A DNA stretch of 64,000 nucleotides from Autumnicola tepida (GCF_031846485.1 NZ_JAVRHQ010000008.1:92214-156213), one strand, 5' to 3'. Counted from the first letter of the stretch, positions 1 to 8,037 are shown. Made by a program: numbers and translations. Notes: generated by a model from the sequence alone, not told the origin.

Positions 1-989
1 TTAAACTGGCCCAGGCTGTGTTTAATCGCGCTGCGCAGCATGGCGTAAAGTGCATGCTCATCGTCAAATTTTATCTCTGTTTTGGTAGGATGAATATTAA
101 TATCAATGCTCTTGGGATCTACCTGCAGGTACAGAAAATAGCTGGGATAGGTTTTCTCCTTCAGCAAACCTTCAAAAGCGGCCACTACGGCATGGTTTAG
201 ATATGGACTTTTAATAAACCTGTCATTCACAAAAAAGAACTGTTCTCCCCTGCTGCGCTTGGCGAATTCAGGTTTTCCAACAAAGCCTGAAATTTTCACA
301 ATTTCGGTATCCTCGTTAACGGGAACCAGTTTCTCATTGGTTTTCCCTCCAAAGATATTGGTGATGCGCTGGCGGTAATTAGTGGCATTCAACTGAAAAA
401 GCTCACTGCCGTTGTGGTGCAGCGCAAAATTGATATGTGGATGTGCCAAAGCCACCCGCTGAAATTCATCTATGATATGCCGCGTTTCCACATTATCTGA
501 CTTCAGGAAATTGCGTCGCGCGGGAATATTATAAAAAAGATTTTTCACACATAATGAAGTGCCTTTAGGCGTCACGCAGGGTTCCTGGGAACTAATCGAA
601 CTGCCTTCAATTTTAATGCAGGTACCTACTTCTTCATCTTCAGGCTTGGTTTTAAGTTCAACATGCGCGATAGCGGCGATAGAAGCCAAAGCCTCGCCTC
701 TAAAACCCTTTGTTTTTAAACTGAAGAGATCTTCCGCAGATTTGATTTTGGAAGTCGCGTGGCGTTCAAAACTCATCCTGGCATCGGTAAGGCTCATCCC
801 CTTTCCGTCATCTACCACCTGGATAAGCGTTTTACCGGCATCTTTGATCACTACCTGGATATGCTCTGCCCCCGCGTCTATAGAATTTTCAAGCAATTCT
901 TTTATTACGGACGCCGGCCGCTGGACCACTTCTCCCGCGGCGATCTGGTTTGCTACGTGATCTGGTAAAAGTTGAATAAAATCACTCAT
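1..989 (-). CDS. mutL: DNA mismatch repair protein MutL (C-terminus outside window)
   Basis: MutL is the ATPase that couples mismatch recognition by MutS to strand incision. About 329 N-terminal residues are visible; the frame is open to the window edge, so the gene is cut by the window, not broken. The GHKL ATPase motifs are clear: AAGEVV at residues 17-22, the general-base glutamate E31 followed by ENSIDAG, DDGKGM at 60-65, ERHATSK at 75-81 and GFRGEAL at 95-101. The transducer domain follows, with FFFVNDR and DINIHPTK. The ATG at 987-989 directly follows the TAA of the upstream small gene, so the two are almost certainly cotranscribed and coupled. The endonuclease and dimerisation domain is not in view. 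Confidence 0.97.
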   Translation of the reverse strand, partial: MSDFIQLLPDHVANQIAAGEVVQRPASVIKELLENSIDAGAEHIQVVIKDAGKTLIQVVDDGKGMSLTDARMSFERHATSKIKSAEDLFSLKTKGFRGEALASIAAIAHVELKTKPEDEEVGTCIKIEGSSISSQEPCVTPKGTSLCVKNLFYNIPARRNFLKSDNVETRHIIDEFQRVALAHPHINFALHHNGSELFQLNATNYRQRITNIFGGKTNEKLVPVNEDTEIVKISGFVGKPEFAKRSRGEQFFFVNDRFIKSPYLNHAVVAAFEGLLKEKTYPSYFLYLQVDPKSIDINIHPTKTEIKFDDEHALYAMLRSAIKHSLGQF

Positions 990-1319
990 TTATCGAGCAT
1001 TCGAGAAAATGGACAAATCAAAATCTATAATCCAGAGGAAAATAAACAGAAGTATAAGAATAATGTAAACCACTCTTTTATTGATTTCCCTGTTGCCACG
1101 GGTACGACTGGATTTGCGGATTTCAGACCATTGAGATCCAAAATCTATCGCATTGGTGGCTTCTTTATATTTATTGAATTTGGAATCAAAACTGTAAATA
1201 TTGCCCGTATCTTTCCCCTTATAATACCTGGGGGTATAATTATAACGTGCATTCTTTTTACTTTTTAAAAAATTGACTCTCAAAATGTGGGATTTTAGTG
1301 GTACTTCAAATTTACTCAA
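990..1319 (-). CDS. Small tail-anchored membrane protein between ribH and mutL
   Basis: A 109-residue protein of unknown function. Its N-terminal part is basic and polar, with a PRYYKGKDTG stretch. The C-terminal end has one hydrophobic segment (about residues 84-101, VVYIILILLFIFLWIIDF) with only a dozen residues after it, so it looks tail-anchored. From memory, flavobacterial genomes carry similar proteins at this place, often mislabelled 'riboflavin synthase subunit beta' because of the ribH neighbour; nothing in the sequence supports that function. Its stop abuts the mutL start. The first ATG is used, but the conserved part begins about 20 residues in, so a later TTG start is possible. 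Confidence 0.75.
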   Translation of the reverse strand: MSKFEVPLKSHILRVNFLKSKKNARYNYTPRYYKGKDTGNIYSFDSKFNKYKEATNAIDFGSQWSEIRKSSRTRGNREINKRVVYIILILLFIFLWIIDFDLSIFSNAR

Positions 1320-1408
1320 AAAGCTCCGAATTCCGAAGCCTGAATGGGCAAATTATAAATAACAAGAATGATGCCGCTTCCTGAAATGTTTAAAGTTGAA
1401 GGTTTAAA

Positions 1409-1486
1409 GGTTGTCTGTGGGTTGTGGGTTGTGGGTTGTGGGTTGTGGGTTGTGGATTGTGGGTTGTAGGTTGTGGGTTGTGGGTT
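1409..1486. repeat. Heptamer tandem repeat (GGTTGTG)
   Basis: About eleven head-to-tail copies of a seven-base unit GGTTGTG, with occasional substitutions (one unit has GGATTGTG, one GTAGG, and the first carries GTTGTCT). It lies in the 288-base gap between ribH and the small gene upstream of mutL. Apart from this array the gap shows no gene-like sequence. A related 14-base repeat in opposite orientation occurs at 4897-4950. Confidence 0.9.
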
Positions 1487-1607
1487 AAAAATGTACAAAC
1501 TCATAACTCTAAATTGACAACCGATAACTTTTTTAACTCTCCACTTTTCAGATTTTCAGAAATTCCAGCTTCGTACTTCTAACCTCTTATTTCTTTGTTC
1601 CCTTCAT

Positions 1608-2105
1608 TTAAAAACGTGCATCTTTGCGCAGCTGGGCCATTTTTATGGCGGCGATGGCAGCTTCTGTCCCTTTATTGCCATGTTTTCCGCCGGAGCGGTC
1701 AATTGCCTGCTGCTTGTTTTGATCTGTAAGCACACAAAAGATAACCGGAATATCACTTTGTACATTAAGGTCTTTTATGCCCTGGGTCACCCCATCACAA
1801 ACAAAATCAAAATGTTTGGTTTCTCCTTCAATTACGCTGCCAATAGCGATTACCGCGTCCAGCATATCATAACTTTGCTGCATTTTTTTACAGCCGTAAA
1901 TAAGTTCAAAGCTGCCCGGCACATTCCACCGGACGATTCTTTCCTCCAGCACGCCATGCTCTTTTAAGGCTGCAAAAGCACCATTAAAAAGCCCTTCTGT
2001 GATTTCTTCGTTCCACTCTGAAACAACAATCCCAAACCGAAAATCTTTCGCGTTTGGGATTGAACTTTTATCGTATTCTGAGAGGTTGTTTCCTTCAGTC
2101 GCCAT
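1608..2105 (-). CDS. ribH: 6,7-dimethyl-8-ribityllumazine synthase
   Basis: RibH condenses 5-amino-6-ribitylaminouracil with 3,4-dihydroxy-2-butanone 4-phosphate, the penultimate step of riboflavin synthesis, in the cytoplasm. The 165-residue length is normal for the family. Visible motifs are the substrate-stacking W31, VPGSFE at 62-67, GSVIEGETKHFD at 89-100 with the catalytic H98, and the C-terminal HGNKG phosphate-binding segment. It follows the TPR membrane protein gene by only six bases and probably shares its transcript; there is no other riboflavin gene in view, which fits the scattered rib genes of Flavobacteriia. No FMN riboswitch is seen upstream. Confidence 0.97.
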   Translation of the reverse strand: MATEGNNLSEYDKSSIPNAKDFRFGIVVSEWNEEITEGLFNGAFAALKEHGVLEERIVRWNVPGSFELIYGCKKMQQSYDMLDAVIAIGSVIEGETKHFDFVCDGVTQGIKDLNVQSDIPVIFCVLTDQNKQQAIDRSGGKHGNKGTEAAIAAIKMAQLRKDARF

Positions 2106-2111
2106 ATATTT

Positions 2112-2882
2112 TTATTTCATTGCCTGAGCCTGTCCCATGTAAACCGCAACACTTTCAGCTTCCTGAGTATCGGGATATTCATCTTTTAGCTTGGTAAGAT
2201 ATTCTTCTGCCTCATCAGCCTTTCCTAATTCCAGAGCGGTAATTGCAGATTTCAGTAAAAATTTAGGGGTTGTAAATGAATTAGACCTCATATTAGCCGC
2301 CTGTACATAATAATCTAACGCTTCCTCCGGCTGGTCCAGCTGCATAAATGCATCGCCAATCCCGCCAACTGCCAGGGCAGAAGTAATTTCATCATCAGCA
2401 TCGTAATCTTCAAGATAATCTATAGCATCCTGATAGTTTCCTGTACGCAAACTTGCAAAACCAGCGTGATATTTAGCGATATTTGCAGCATCTGTCCCGC
2501 CGTAGTTTTCAATAATATCCACAAAACCATACTTACCTTCGCCTCCGGTAAGGGACATGGTGTACAAAGAATCGCTTTGTGCACCGGTAGAATTGAGCGC
2601 GCCTGCAAAATAATCCTGGGCCTGGGCCATCTCGTTGGCAGCTTCAGCCTCTTTTGGCTCCTGTATCCAGTTTTCATAAGCAAGATAACCAAGAGCAACT
2701 ATAACAGCCACACCAACAATAATGTAAATATATTTCTGGTTTTCGGCCACCCATGTTTCGGTTCTGCCGGCACCTTCATCAAGAGAGTTAAAAACTTCTG
2801 CTGTTGTAGATTCTTCTTCTACATGTTTTTGTTCTTCTTCTTTATTGGAAGGTTTATAGCCTCTTTTCTTGTACGTTGCCAT
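2112..2882 (-). CDS. YfgM-like tetratricopeptide-repeat membrane protein
   Basis: A 256-residue protein with a charged cytoplasmic N-terminus (about 50 residues, many Lys and Glu), one transmembrane segment at about residues 51-69 and a C-terminal helical part with TPR-type helices (for example around GNYQDAIDYLEDY and DQPEEALDYYVQAA). This single-pass layout, with the repeat domain outside the cytoplasm, resembles YfgM, an ancillary factor of the Sec translocon and periplasmic chaperone network in E. coli. That functional match is inference from topology. The gene lies six bases upstream of ribH and diverges from recF. A TATTTTTG -7-like element lies 20 bases upstream of the start. Confidence 0.8.
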   Translation of the reverse strand: MATYKKRGYKPSNKEEEQKHVEEESTTAEVFNSLDEGAGRTETWVAENQKYIYIIVGVAVIVALGYLAYENWIQEPKEAEAANEMAQAQDYFAGALNSTGAQSDSLYTMSLTGGEGKYGFVDIIENYGGTDAANIAKYHAGFASLRTGNYQDAIDYLEDYDADDEITSALAVGGIGDAFMQLDQPEEALDYYVQAANMRSNSFTTPKFLLKSAITALELGKADEAEEYLTKLKDEYPDTQEAESVAVYMGQAQAMK

Positions 2883-2902
2883 ATAATCTTTTTAATGCGT
2901 GG

Positions 2903-2910
2903 CAAAAATA
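2903..2910 (-). promoter_or_regulatory. Putative -7 element (TATTTTTG) for the TPR-ribH transcript
   Basis: Read on the minus strand the octamer matches the Bacteroidota consensus TAnnTTTG exactly and lies 20 bases before the ATG at 2882. A TTTTG sits upstream at an unusually short distance (about 11 bases), so the -33 element is not convincing. Confidence 0.45.
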
Positions 2911-3028
2911 TGATTTTTATTCAAAATTAAAAGAGATTTTATTTGTATTTTTTCGATAATTTGGGGTCATTCGCAGTAGAAGAATATGCTGAAAATTAAT
3001 CTTTTTATATATTGATTATCAATTTTTT

Positions 3029-4108
3029 ATGTTTTTAAAACAACTCTCCTTACTCAATTATAAAAATCTGGAATCTGAAACATTTGAGTTCGACTCAAAA
3101 ATAAATTGCCTGGTGGGACATAACGGAGTTGGGAAGACTAACGTTCTGGACAGTATATACCATTTATCCTTCGGAAAAAGTTACTTCAACCCAATTACCA
3201 GTCAGAATATCAATCACGATTCTGATTTTTTCGTGGTTGAAGGAGAATTTGAAAAGAACCAAAAAGAAGAACACATTCTGGTAAGTGCCAAACGCGGCCA
3301 GAAAAAGGTAATTAAGCGGAATAATAAGCCTTACGAAAAATTTAGCGAACATATTGGCTTTATTCCAACAGTGATAATTTCTCCTGCAGACCGCGATTTA
3401 ATTGTGGAAGGCAGCGACACCAGGCGTAAATTTATTGATGGGGTAATTTCACAAAGCGACAACGCCTATCTTAATTATCTGTTGCAATACGGCAAAATCG
3501 TGTCGCAGCGGAATTCTTTATTGAAATATTTTGCCGCCAATAATTCCTTTGACCGTGATACGCTGGAAATTTACAATATGCAATTGTCTGACCTCGGCCA
3601 GGAGCTGTTTGAAAAACGGAAAAAATTTCTTGCTGAATTTATCCCGATTTTCAATAAACGCTATGGCGATATTACCAATAATAAGGAGCCGGTAAATATT
3701 TCTTATAAAAGCCAGTTATTTGATAACAACCTGAAAGATTTACTGGAAGAAAACCTGCAAAAGGATATGGCGCTGCAGTATACCAGTGTGGGAGTTCATA
3801 AAGACGACCTGAGTTTTGAAATTGAAGACCATCCCATTAAGAAATTTGGTTCACAGGGGCAGCAAAAATCATTTTTAGTTGCTCTAAAACTCGCGCAATT
3901 CGATTTTATAAAAGCTATCAGCAAAGTGAATCCTATTCTTTTGCTGGACGATATTTTTGACAAGCTTGATGAACAAAGGGTTGGGCATATCGTCGCTTTG
4001 GTGGCTACAAACGAACTGGGACAAATATTTATAAGCGACACCCATGCCGATAGGACAGAAAAGGTGGTAAAAGAGAGCAATCAATCCTATAAAATCTTTA
4101 AATTGTGA
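3029..4108 (+). CDS. recF: DNA replication and repair protein RecF
   Basis: RecF is an SMC-like ATPase that, with RecO and RecR, loads RecA at single-stranded gaps. The 359-residue protein has a Walker A motif GHNGVGKTN at residues 30-38, an ABC-type signature region FGSQGQQKSFLVALKLAQ and Walker B ILLLDDIFDKLD near the C-terminus, and the FISDTHADR end typical of RecF. Its TGA overlaps the GTG start of the following lipoprotein gene (GTGA), so translation is coupled. dnaA and dnaN are not nearby, unlike in Gammaproteobacteria; recF next to a DUF721 gene is the usual Bacteroidota arrangement. Confidence 0.97.
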   Translation: MFLKQLSLLNYKNLESETFEFDSKINCLVGHNGVGKTNVLDSIYHLSFGKSYFNPITSQNINHDSDFFVVEGEFEKNQKEEHILVSAKRGQKKVIKRNNKPYEKFSEHIGFIPTVIISPADRDLIVEGSDTRRKFIDGVISQSDNAYLNYLLQYGKIVSQRNSLLKYFAANNSFDRDTLEIYNMQLSDLGQELFEKRKKFLAEFIPIFNKRYGDITNNKEPVNISYKSQLFDNNLKDLLEENLQKDMALQYTSVGVHKDDLSFEIEDHPIKKFGSQGQQKSFLVALKLAQFDFIKAISKVNPILLLDDIFDKLDEQRVGHIVALVATNELGQIFISDTHADRTEKVVKESNQSYKIFKL

Positions 4109-4542
4109 AAAAACAGCTTCTTATCTTTATAGTAGGATTTCTGATTTTTGGCTGTCAAAAACCAAATCCCAAGGAGCAGCTTCAACATCTTAATGGTTAC
4201 TGGGAAATTGACCGCGTGGAATTTTCTGAAGATTCCGTTAAAGATTACTCCATGAGCCCTTATGTGGATTATATTCACCTGGAAGATGAAAAGGGTTTCA
4301 GAAAAAAGGTTCAACCACATTTTGACGGAACTTTTACTGTCATTAATAATAATGAAAAAGTTGAAGCCACTATAGAAAATGACAGCCTAAGGCTACTTTA
4401 TAAAACCCCTTATGCTACCTGGGAAGAAACAGTTCTTTCTGCGGAAGAGGATAAATTAAGCATTATTAATGCCGACGGAGTGATATACTATTATAACAAA
4501 TATGAACCTATAGACGTAACAGCAGATGAAAAAGAGGAATAG
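4105..4542 (+). CDS. Small lipoprotein between recF and DUF721
   Basis: A 145-residue protein with a lipoprotein signal peptide (KKQLL, hydrophobic core, IFGC with the acceptor Cys at 17). The mature part is acidic and contains a GYWEIDRVEF start and a VEATIENDSLRLLYKT stretch, the pattern of lipocalin-like small beta-barrel lipoproteins common in Flavobacteriaceae; a specific family cannot be assigned. The GTG start at 4105 overlaps the recF stop, and its own 3' end overlaps the next gene by 17 bases. The compact coupling to two DNA-metabolism genes is genuine, but a functional link from an envelope lipoprotein to RecF is not implied. Confidence 0.8.
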   Translation: MKKQLLIFIVGFLIFGCQKPNPKEQLQHLNGYWEIDRVEFSEDSVKDYSMSPYVDYIHLEDEKGFRKKVQPHFDGTFTVINNNEKVEATIENDSLRLLYKTPYATWEETVLSAEEDKLSIINADGVIYYYNKYEPIDVTADEKEE

Positions 4543-4822
4543 TGAAAATATGAGTATAGGTGACGTGCTGAAGGAGTTCGTGGACCATAACAAATTGCAA
4601 AAAGGGCTTGATAAAGTTACCGTAAGAGATGTTTGGAATGAACAAATGGGGCCTGCCATCCAGAAATATACCACTGCCATTAAGCTGGAAGGTTCAACGC
4701 TTTACGTTCAATTAAGTTCTTCTGTTCTTCGCGAGGAATTAAGTTACGGCAAAGAGAAAATTGTAAGGATGCTTAATGAAGAATTAGGCAGGGAACTGGT
4801 GAAAAAACTGGTACTTCGGTAG
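4526..4822 (+). CDS. DUF721 / DciA-like protein
   Basis: A 98-residue DUF721 protein. DUF721 proteins include DciA, the ancestral loader or partner of the replicative helicase DnaB in many bacteria that lack DnaC or DnaI; that role here is inferred from family membership. The sequence shows the domain's core: IGDVLKEFVDHNKLQKGL, VRDVWNEQMGP, a TLYVQLSSSVLREELSYGKE strand-helix unit and the terminal KKLVLR. The first ATG, overlapping the preceding lipoprotein gene, is preferred because the KKR-x-SEN N-terminal segment resembles homologues; a second ATG at 4550 is possible. Position directly after recF fits a replication and repair operon. Confidence 0.88.
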   Translation: MKKRNSENMSIGDVLKEFVDHNKLQKGLDKVTVRDVWNEQMGPAIQKYTTAIKLEGSTLYVQLSSSVLREELSYGKEKIVRMLNEELGRELVKKLVLR

Positions 4823-4896
4823 ATGTCAGTCTTTAGACGGTAGACGATAGAATTTCAGTGAATGGTGAATAAGGTAAAGTTCAAATTAAAAGCTGA

Positions 4897-4950
4897 CAAC
4901 AGACAACCCACAACAGACAACTCACAACAGACAACCCACAACCGTCAACA
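4897..4950. repeat. 14-base tandem repeat (CAACAGACAACYCA)
   Basis: Three full units and one partial unit of CAACAGACAACYCA in the 254-base gap between the DUF721 gene and pcm. On the opposite strand this reads TGRGTTGTCTGTTG, which shares the GGTTGT core and a GTTGTCTGT junction with the heptamer array at 1409-1486. The rest of the gap (4823-4896) is a short direct-repeat-like stretch (TAGACGGTAGACGATAG) without coding sign. Confidence 0.85.
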
Positions 4951-5076
4951 TAACAGCAATTTAGAATACATTTTACAGATATATTTTCAACCTCAGCACA
5001 ATGCCAACACATTCTTCAGGTAAAAGCGGCTAATTTCTTTATCTTTAAGCAACCTCCTTTCTAAGAATAAAGAAAA

Positions 5077-5703
5077 ATGAACACTTCCAAAGAAGAAATG
5101 ATAAGCCTGCTGGAAAAAAGAGGGATTAGCAATCCTGAAGTGCTTCAGGCAATGCGCGAAACCGACAGGAAGAACTTTATTCCGGAGGATGTAAAACAAA
5201 AAGCTTATAATGACAAGCCACTGCCAATTGGAAAAGGACAAACTATAAGTCAGCCTTATATTGTGGCTTATATGGCGCAGCAGTTAAAACTTCAACCTGG
5301 CGAAAATGTACTGGAAATCGGGACCGGCTGTGGCTATAATGCGGCCGTGCTTTCTAAGCTCGTAAAGAAAATCTATAGCATAGAAATAATTGAATGGCTG
5401 CAGCAGTACGCTGTTAAAAACCTGGAGAAAGCTGGGGTTAAGAACGTTTATACCCGCAATGCCGACGGTTATAAAGGATGGCCTGAAAGAGCGCCTTTTG
5501 ACGCCGTTGTACTTACCGCTGCCCCGCCAGAAGTACCACAAACTTTAAAAGAGCAGCTAAAAATAGGTGGCAGACTTTTGGCACCTGTAGGACGACGCTC
5601 CCAGAAACTGGTGCTTATTACCAGAATCGGTGAAAGCAACTTCAAGGAAAAGACACTTTTGCTGGTAAATTTTGTGCCCATGACGGGGAAGGCACAGGGA
5701 TAA
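5077..5703 (+). CDS. pcm: Protein-L-isoaspartate O-methyltransferase
   Basis: Pcm methylates L-isoaspartyl residues in aged proteins using S-adenosylmethionine, starting their conversion back to aspartate. The 208-residue length is normal. The substrate-binding segment GKGQTISQPYIVAYM (about residues 52-66, with S58), SAM motif I EIGTGCGYNAA at 80-90, and the post-motif VVLTAAPPEVP stretch are all present. The protein is predicted to be cytoplasmic since no signal peptide is visible. It is preceded by the repeat-bearing gap, so it probably has its own promoter, and it converges on ndk. Confidence 0.95.
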   Translation: MNTSKEEMISLLEKRGISNPEVLQAMRETDRKNFIPEDVKQKAYNDKPLPIGKGQTISQPYIVAYMAQQLKLQPGENVLEIGTGCGYNAAVLSKLVKKIYSIEIIEWLQQYAVKNLEKAGVKNVYTRNADGYKGWPERAPFDAVVLTAAPPEVPQTLKEQLKIGGRLLAPVGRRSQKLVLITRIGESNFKEKTLLLVNFVPMTGKAQG

Positions 5704-5735
5704 GCAAAACCATTAAGTAAATTCAAACTTTGGAC

Positions 5736-5765
5736 AAAAAAAAGAAGCTGCCTAAAAAGACAGCC
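5736..5765 (-). terminator. Rho-independent terminator of ndk
   Basis: On the minus strand the hairpin GGCTGTC / GGCAGC is followed by TTC and eight T. It lies 24 bases beyond the ndk stop. It belongs to the AGCTG...CAGCT terminator type seen again at 22633, 43161 and 43695. Confidence 0.7.
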
Positions 5766-5789
5766 TCTAATTATAAATTTTGGCACTTC

Positions 5790-6209
5790 TTAAAACATTT
5801 CCCTTCCGGCGAAATGAAAAGAACCTTCAATTTCTGCATTTTCATCGCTGTCACTTCCGTGTACCGCGTTTTCTCCAATAGAAGTCGCATATTTTTTTCT
5901 AATGGTACCATCGGCAGCTTCTTCAGGATTGGTGGCTCCAATAAGCGTCCTGAAATCTTCCACGGCATTTTCTTTTTCAAGAATAGCAGCAACAATAGGC
6001 CCGCGGGTCATAAATTCTACCAACTCCCCAAAGAAAGGACGCTCTTTATGAATATCATAAAACTTCTCGGCATCAGCTTTTGTCATTTGAGTAAGTTTCA
6101 TCGCCACGATTCTAAAACCTGAAGCGGTAATCTGTTCTAAAATTGCACCAATATGCCCGTTTTCAACAGCATCTGGCTTTAGCATGGTGAATGTTTTATT
6201 TCCTGCCAT
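5790..6209 (-). CDS. ndk: Nucleoside diphosphate kinase
   Basis: Ndk transfers the gamma phosphate between nucleoside triphosphates and diphosphates through a phosphohistidine. At 139 residues it has the standard length. The catalytic histidine is H117 in NAVHGSDS; other family positions are K11 in MLKPDAV, Y51, F59, R87 in FRTLIGATNP, T93 and R104. It is flanked by its own promoter at 6232-6261 and terminator at 5736-5765, so it appears to be a single-gene transcript. There is no signal peptide. Confidence 0.98.
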   Translation of the reverse strand: MAGNKTFTMLKPDAVENGHIGAILEQITASGFRIVAMKLTQMTKADAEKFYDIHKERPFFGELVEFMTRGPIVAAILEKENAVEDFRTLIGATNPEEAADGTIRKKYATSIGENAVHGSDSDENAEIEGSFHFAGREMF

Positions 6210-6231
6210 TTTGTGTTTTTTAAATTTTGTG

Positions 6232-6261
6232 CAAAAATAGAGAATTCCGCTCCAAATACAA
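6232..6261 (-). promoter_or_regulatory. Bacteroidota-type promoter of ndk
   Basis: On the minus strand TTG (6261-6259), 19 bases, then TATTTTTG (6239-6232), a full match to the TTG-N19ish-TAnnTTTG consensus of Flavobacteriia. It lies 23 bases before the ndk ATG. The remaining 200 bases to nrnA show only AT-rich sequence. Confidence 0.75.
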
Positions 6262-6460
6262 GTAGATTAGAATTTTATATGGCCCCTGAATTTAGTTCAT
6301 AGACAAAATGTAAAGATTTGCCGCTAAACTTCTCATTTCTAAAATAGAAAAAGTAAGAAAATGAAAAATATCACTGGCATTTTTTGTTGCTTTGTGACAA
6401 ATCAAAAATGAAAGCTCGTTTATTAGCAAAAACTAATAAATTGTATCTTTACCAATAGGT

Positions 6461-7477
6461 ATGATAGAACAAAATATTTTAGAAATCACCGCAGAACTTG
6501 CGCACGCCAAGAACATTGTTATAGTTCCACATAAAGGCCCCGATGGCGACGCGATAGGTTCCACCCTTGCCCTCTGGCATTTTTTAAAGGAAAAAGGGCA
6601 TAATGCCAATATTATTGCACCAAACGACTATCCACACTTTTTAAAGTGGTTGCCCGGCAATGAAGAAGTAATTATTTACGAAAATAACCAGGACGCCGCC
6701 AACTCCCTGATTAATGAAGCCGAAATTATTTTTACCCTGGATTTCAATACGCTTTCCAGGGCAGGGCAAATGCAGGAATCCTTAGAAAATTCCGAAGCGG
6801 TTTTTATTATGATAGACCACCACCAGGAACCGGCAACTTATGCCGATTATACTTATAGCGATGCGGAAATGAGCTCTACCTGCCAGATGGTGTATCATTT
6901 TATTGAAAAGCTACGGGCGGTAAAAAAGATCACGCCCGAAATTGCCACCTGTCTTTACACAGGGATCATGACAGATACCGGCTCTTTCCGCTTTACCTCC
7001 ACAACCAGCGACACCCACCGCGTTGTGGCAGATCTAATAGATAAAGGTGCCGATAATGCCACCATCCACAACAATGTATTTGACACTAATTCTGAAAATG
7101 GCCTGCAACTACTTGGGACCGCCCTTCAAAATCTAAGGGTAAACCAGGTTTATAGAACAGCTTATATAAGCCTTTCCCAGGAAGAACTGGACCGGCATAA
7201 CTTCAAAAAAGGAGATACTGAAGGTTTCGTGAATTATGGCCTTTCCCTGGCTGGAATAATTTTTGCCGTCATCTTTATCGAAAACAAGGCAGAAAATATT
7301 ATTAAAATTTCCTTCCGGTCAAAAGGAGAATTTTCGGTGAACGATTTTGCGAGGAAGCATTTTAACGGCGGTGGGCACATTAATGCCGCGGGAGGAAAAA
7401 GCGAGTTATCCCTTAGTGACACAGTAGTAAAATTCAACCGTATTTTGCCCGAATATAAAAATGAATTATCCTTATGA
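6461..7477 (+). CDS. nrnA: Bifunctional oligoribonuclease/PAP phosphatase NrnA (DHH family)
   Basis: NrnA-type DHH-DHHA1 phosphoesterases degrade very short RNA and often dephosphorylate 3'-phosphoadenosine 5'-phosphate, a by-product of sulfate assimilation. Manganese-binding motifs are visible: H24, D28 and D30 in PHKGPDGDAIGS, D94 in TLDFN, and D119-H120-H121 in MIDHHQE. The C-terminal DHHA1 domain ends with the substrate-binding GGGHINAAGG. The 338-residue length is normal. Its TGA overlaps the gldI ATG, so the two genes are translationally coupled, an order also recalled from other gliding Flavobacteriia. A TATCTTTA -7-like octamer lies at 6444-6451. Confidence 0.95.
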   Translation: MIEQNILEITAELAHAKNIVIVPHKGPDGDAIGSTLALWHFLKEKGHNANIIAPNDYPHFLKWLPGNEEVIIYENNQDAANSLINEAEIIFTLDFNTLSRAGQMQESLENSEAVFIMIDHHQEPATYADYTYSDAEMSSTCQMVYHFIEKLRAVKKITPEIATCLYTGIMTDTGSFRFTSTTSDTHRVVADLIDKGADNATIHNNVFDTNSENGLQLLGTALQNLRVNQVYRTAYISLSQEELDRHNFKKGDTEGFVNYGLSLAGIIFAVIFIENKAENIIKISFRSKGEFSVNDFARKHFNGGGHINAAGGKSELSLSDTVVKFNRILPEYKNELSL

Positions 7478-8034
7478 AATTCAGGATTTTAACCATCCTT
7501 TTTTTAGCAGCTGTTTCCTGTAAATCTCCGGAAGCAAGATATCCCGTAACACAAAAATCAGGATCTTATATAGACGAATCGGTACAGAGGAATAAAGAAC
7601 TTCTTACACAGGAAGAGACCTATATTGAGCAGATTATTGAAAAGGACAGCACCCGCGACTATATTGCTTCCAATAATGGGTTCTGGTATTTTTACAATGA
7701 AAAAAATTCCGATTCTACCAATACTGAAAGACCCGAGTTTGGCGATATTGTGGTTTTTGACTATAATATTTCAACTTTAGACGGGCAGCCCATTTATGCT
7801 GAAGGAGAAAAACCTACAAGAGAATATGCCGTAGACCAGGAAAAACTTTTTAGCGGACTCCGTGAAGGGCTTAAATTAATGAAAGAAGGAGAAACGGTAA
7901 CTTTTCTCTTCCCTTCCTACAAAGCCTTTGGATACTATGGCGATAAAGCAAAAATTGGGACTAATGTTCCCATAACCGCAAAAGTGACCTTACATTCTAT
8001 AAAAACTAAAACCAATAACGAATCCAATAATTAG
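7474..8034 (+). CDS. gldI: Gliding motility-associated FKBP-type PPIase GldI
   Basis: GldI is a lipoprotein FKBP-type peptidyl-prolyl isomerase needed for gliding motility and type IX secretion in Flavobacterium. The 186-residue protein has a lipoprotein signal with the acceptor Cys at 16 (AVSCKSP), a linker with a coiled-coil look, and an FKBP domain in its second half (from about residue 85, GDIVVFDYNI; then FSGLREGLKLMKEGETVTFLFPS and AFGYYG). It overlaps nrnA by four bases and precedes a second PPIase lipoprotein gene by three bases. The presence of gldI suggests, but does not show, that this organism glides; no other gld or spr gene is in the window. Confidence 0.9.
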   Translation: MKFRILTILFLAAVSCKSPEARYPVTQKSGSYIDESVQRNKELLTQEETYIEQIIEKDSTRDYIASNNGFWYFYNEKNSDSTNTERPEFGDIVVFDYNISTLDGQPIYAEGEKPTREYAVDQEKLFSGLREGLKLMKEGETVTFLFPSYKAFGYYGDKAKIGTNVPITAKVTLHSIKTKTNNESNN

Positions 8035-8037
8035 AAA

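Noticed and set aside
559..1268. Several plus-strand open frames opposite mutL and the small gene
   Set aside because: They are shadows of MutL and of the tail-anchored protein; the minus-strand frames have clear family motifs.
1316..1504. Open frame of 62 codons on the minus strand with a TTHNPQPTTHNPQ repeat
   Set aside because: It is a translation of the heptamer tandem repeat, with no homology, signal or other coding sign.
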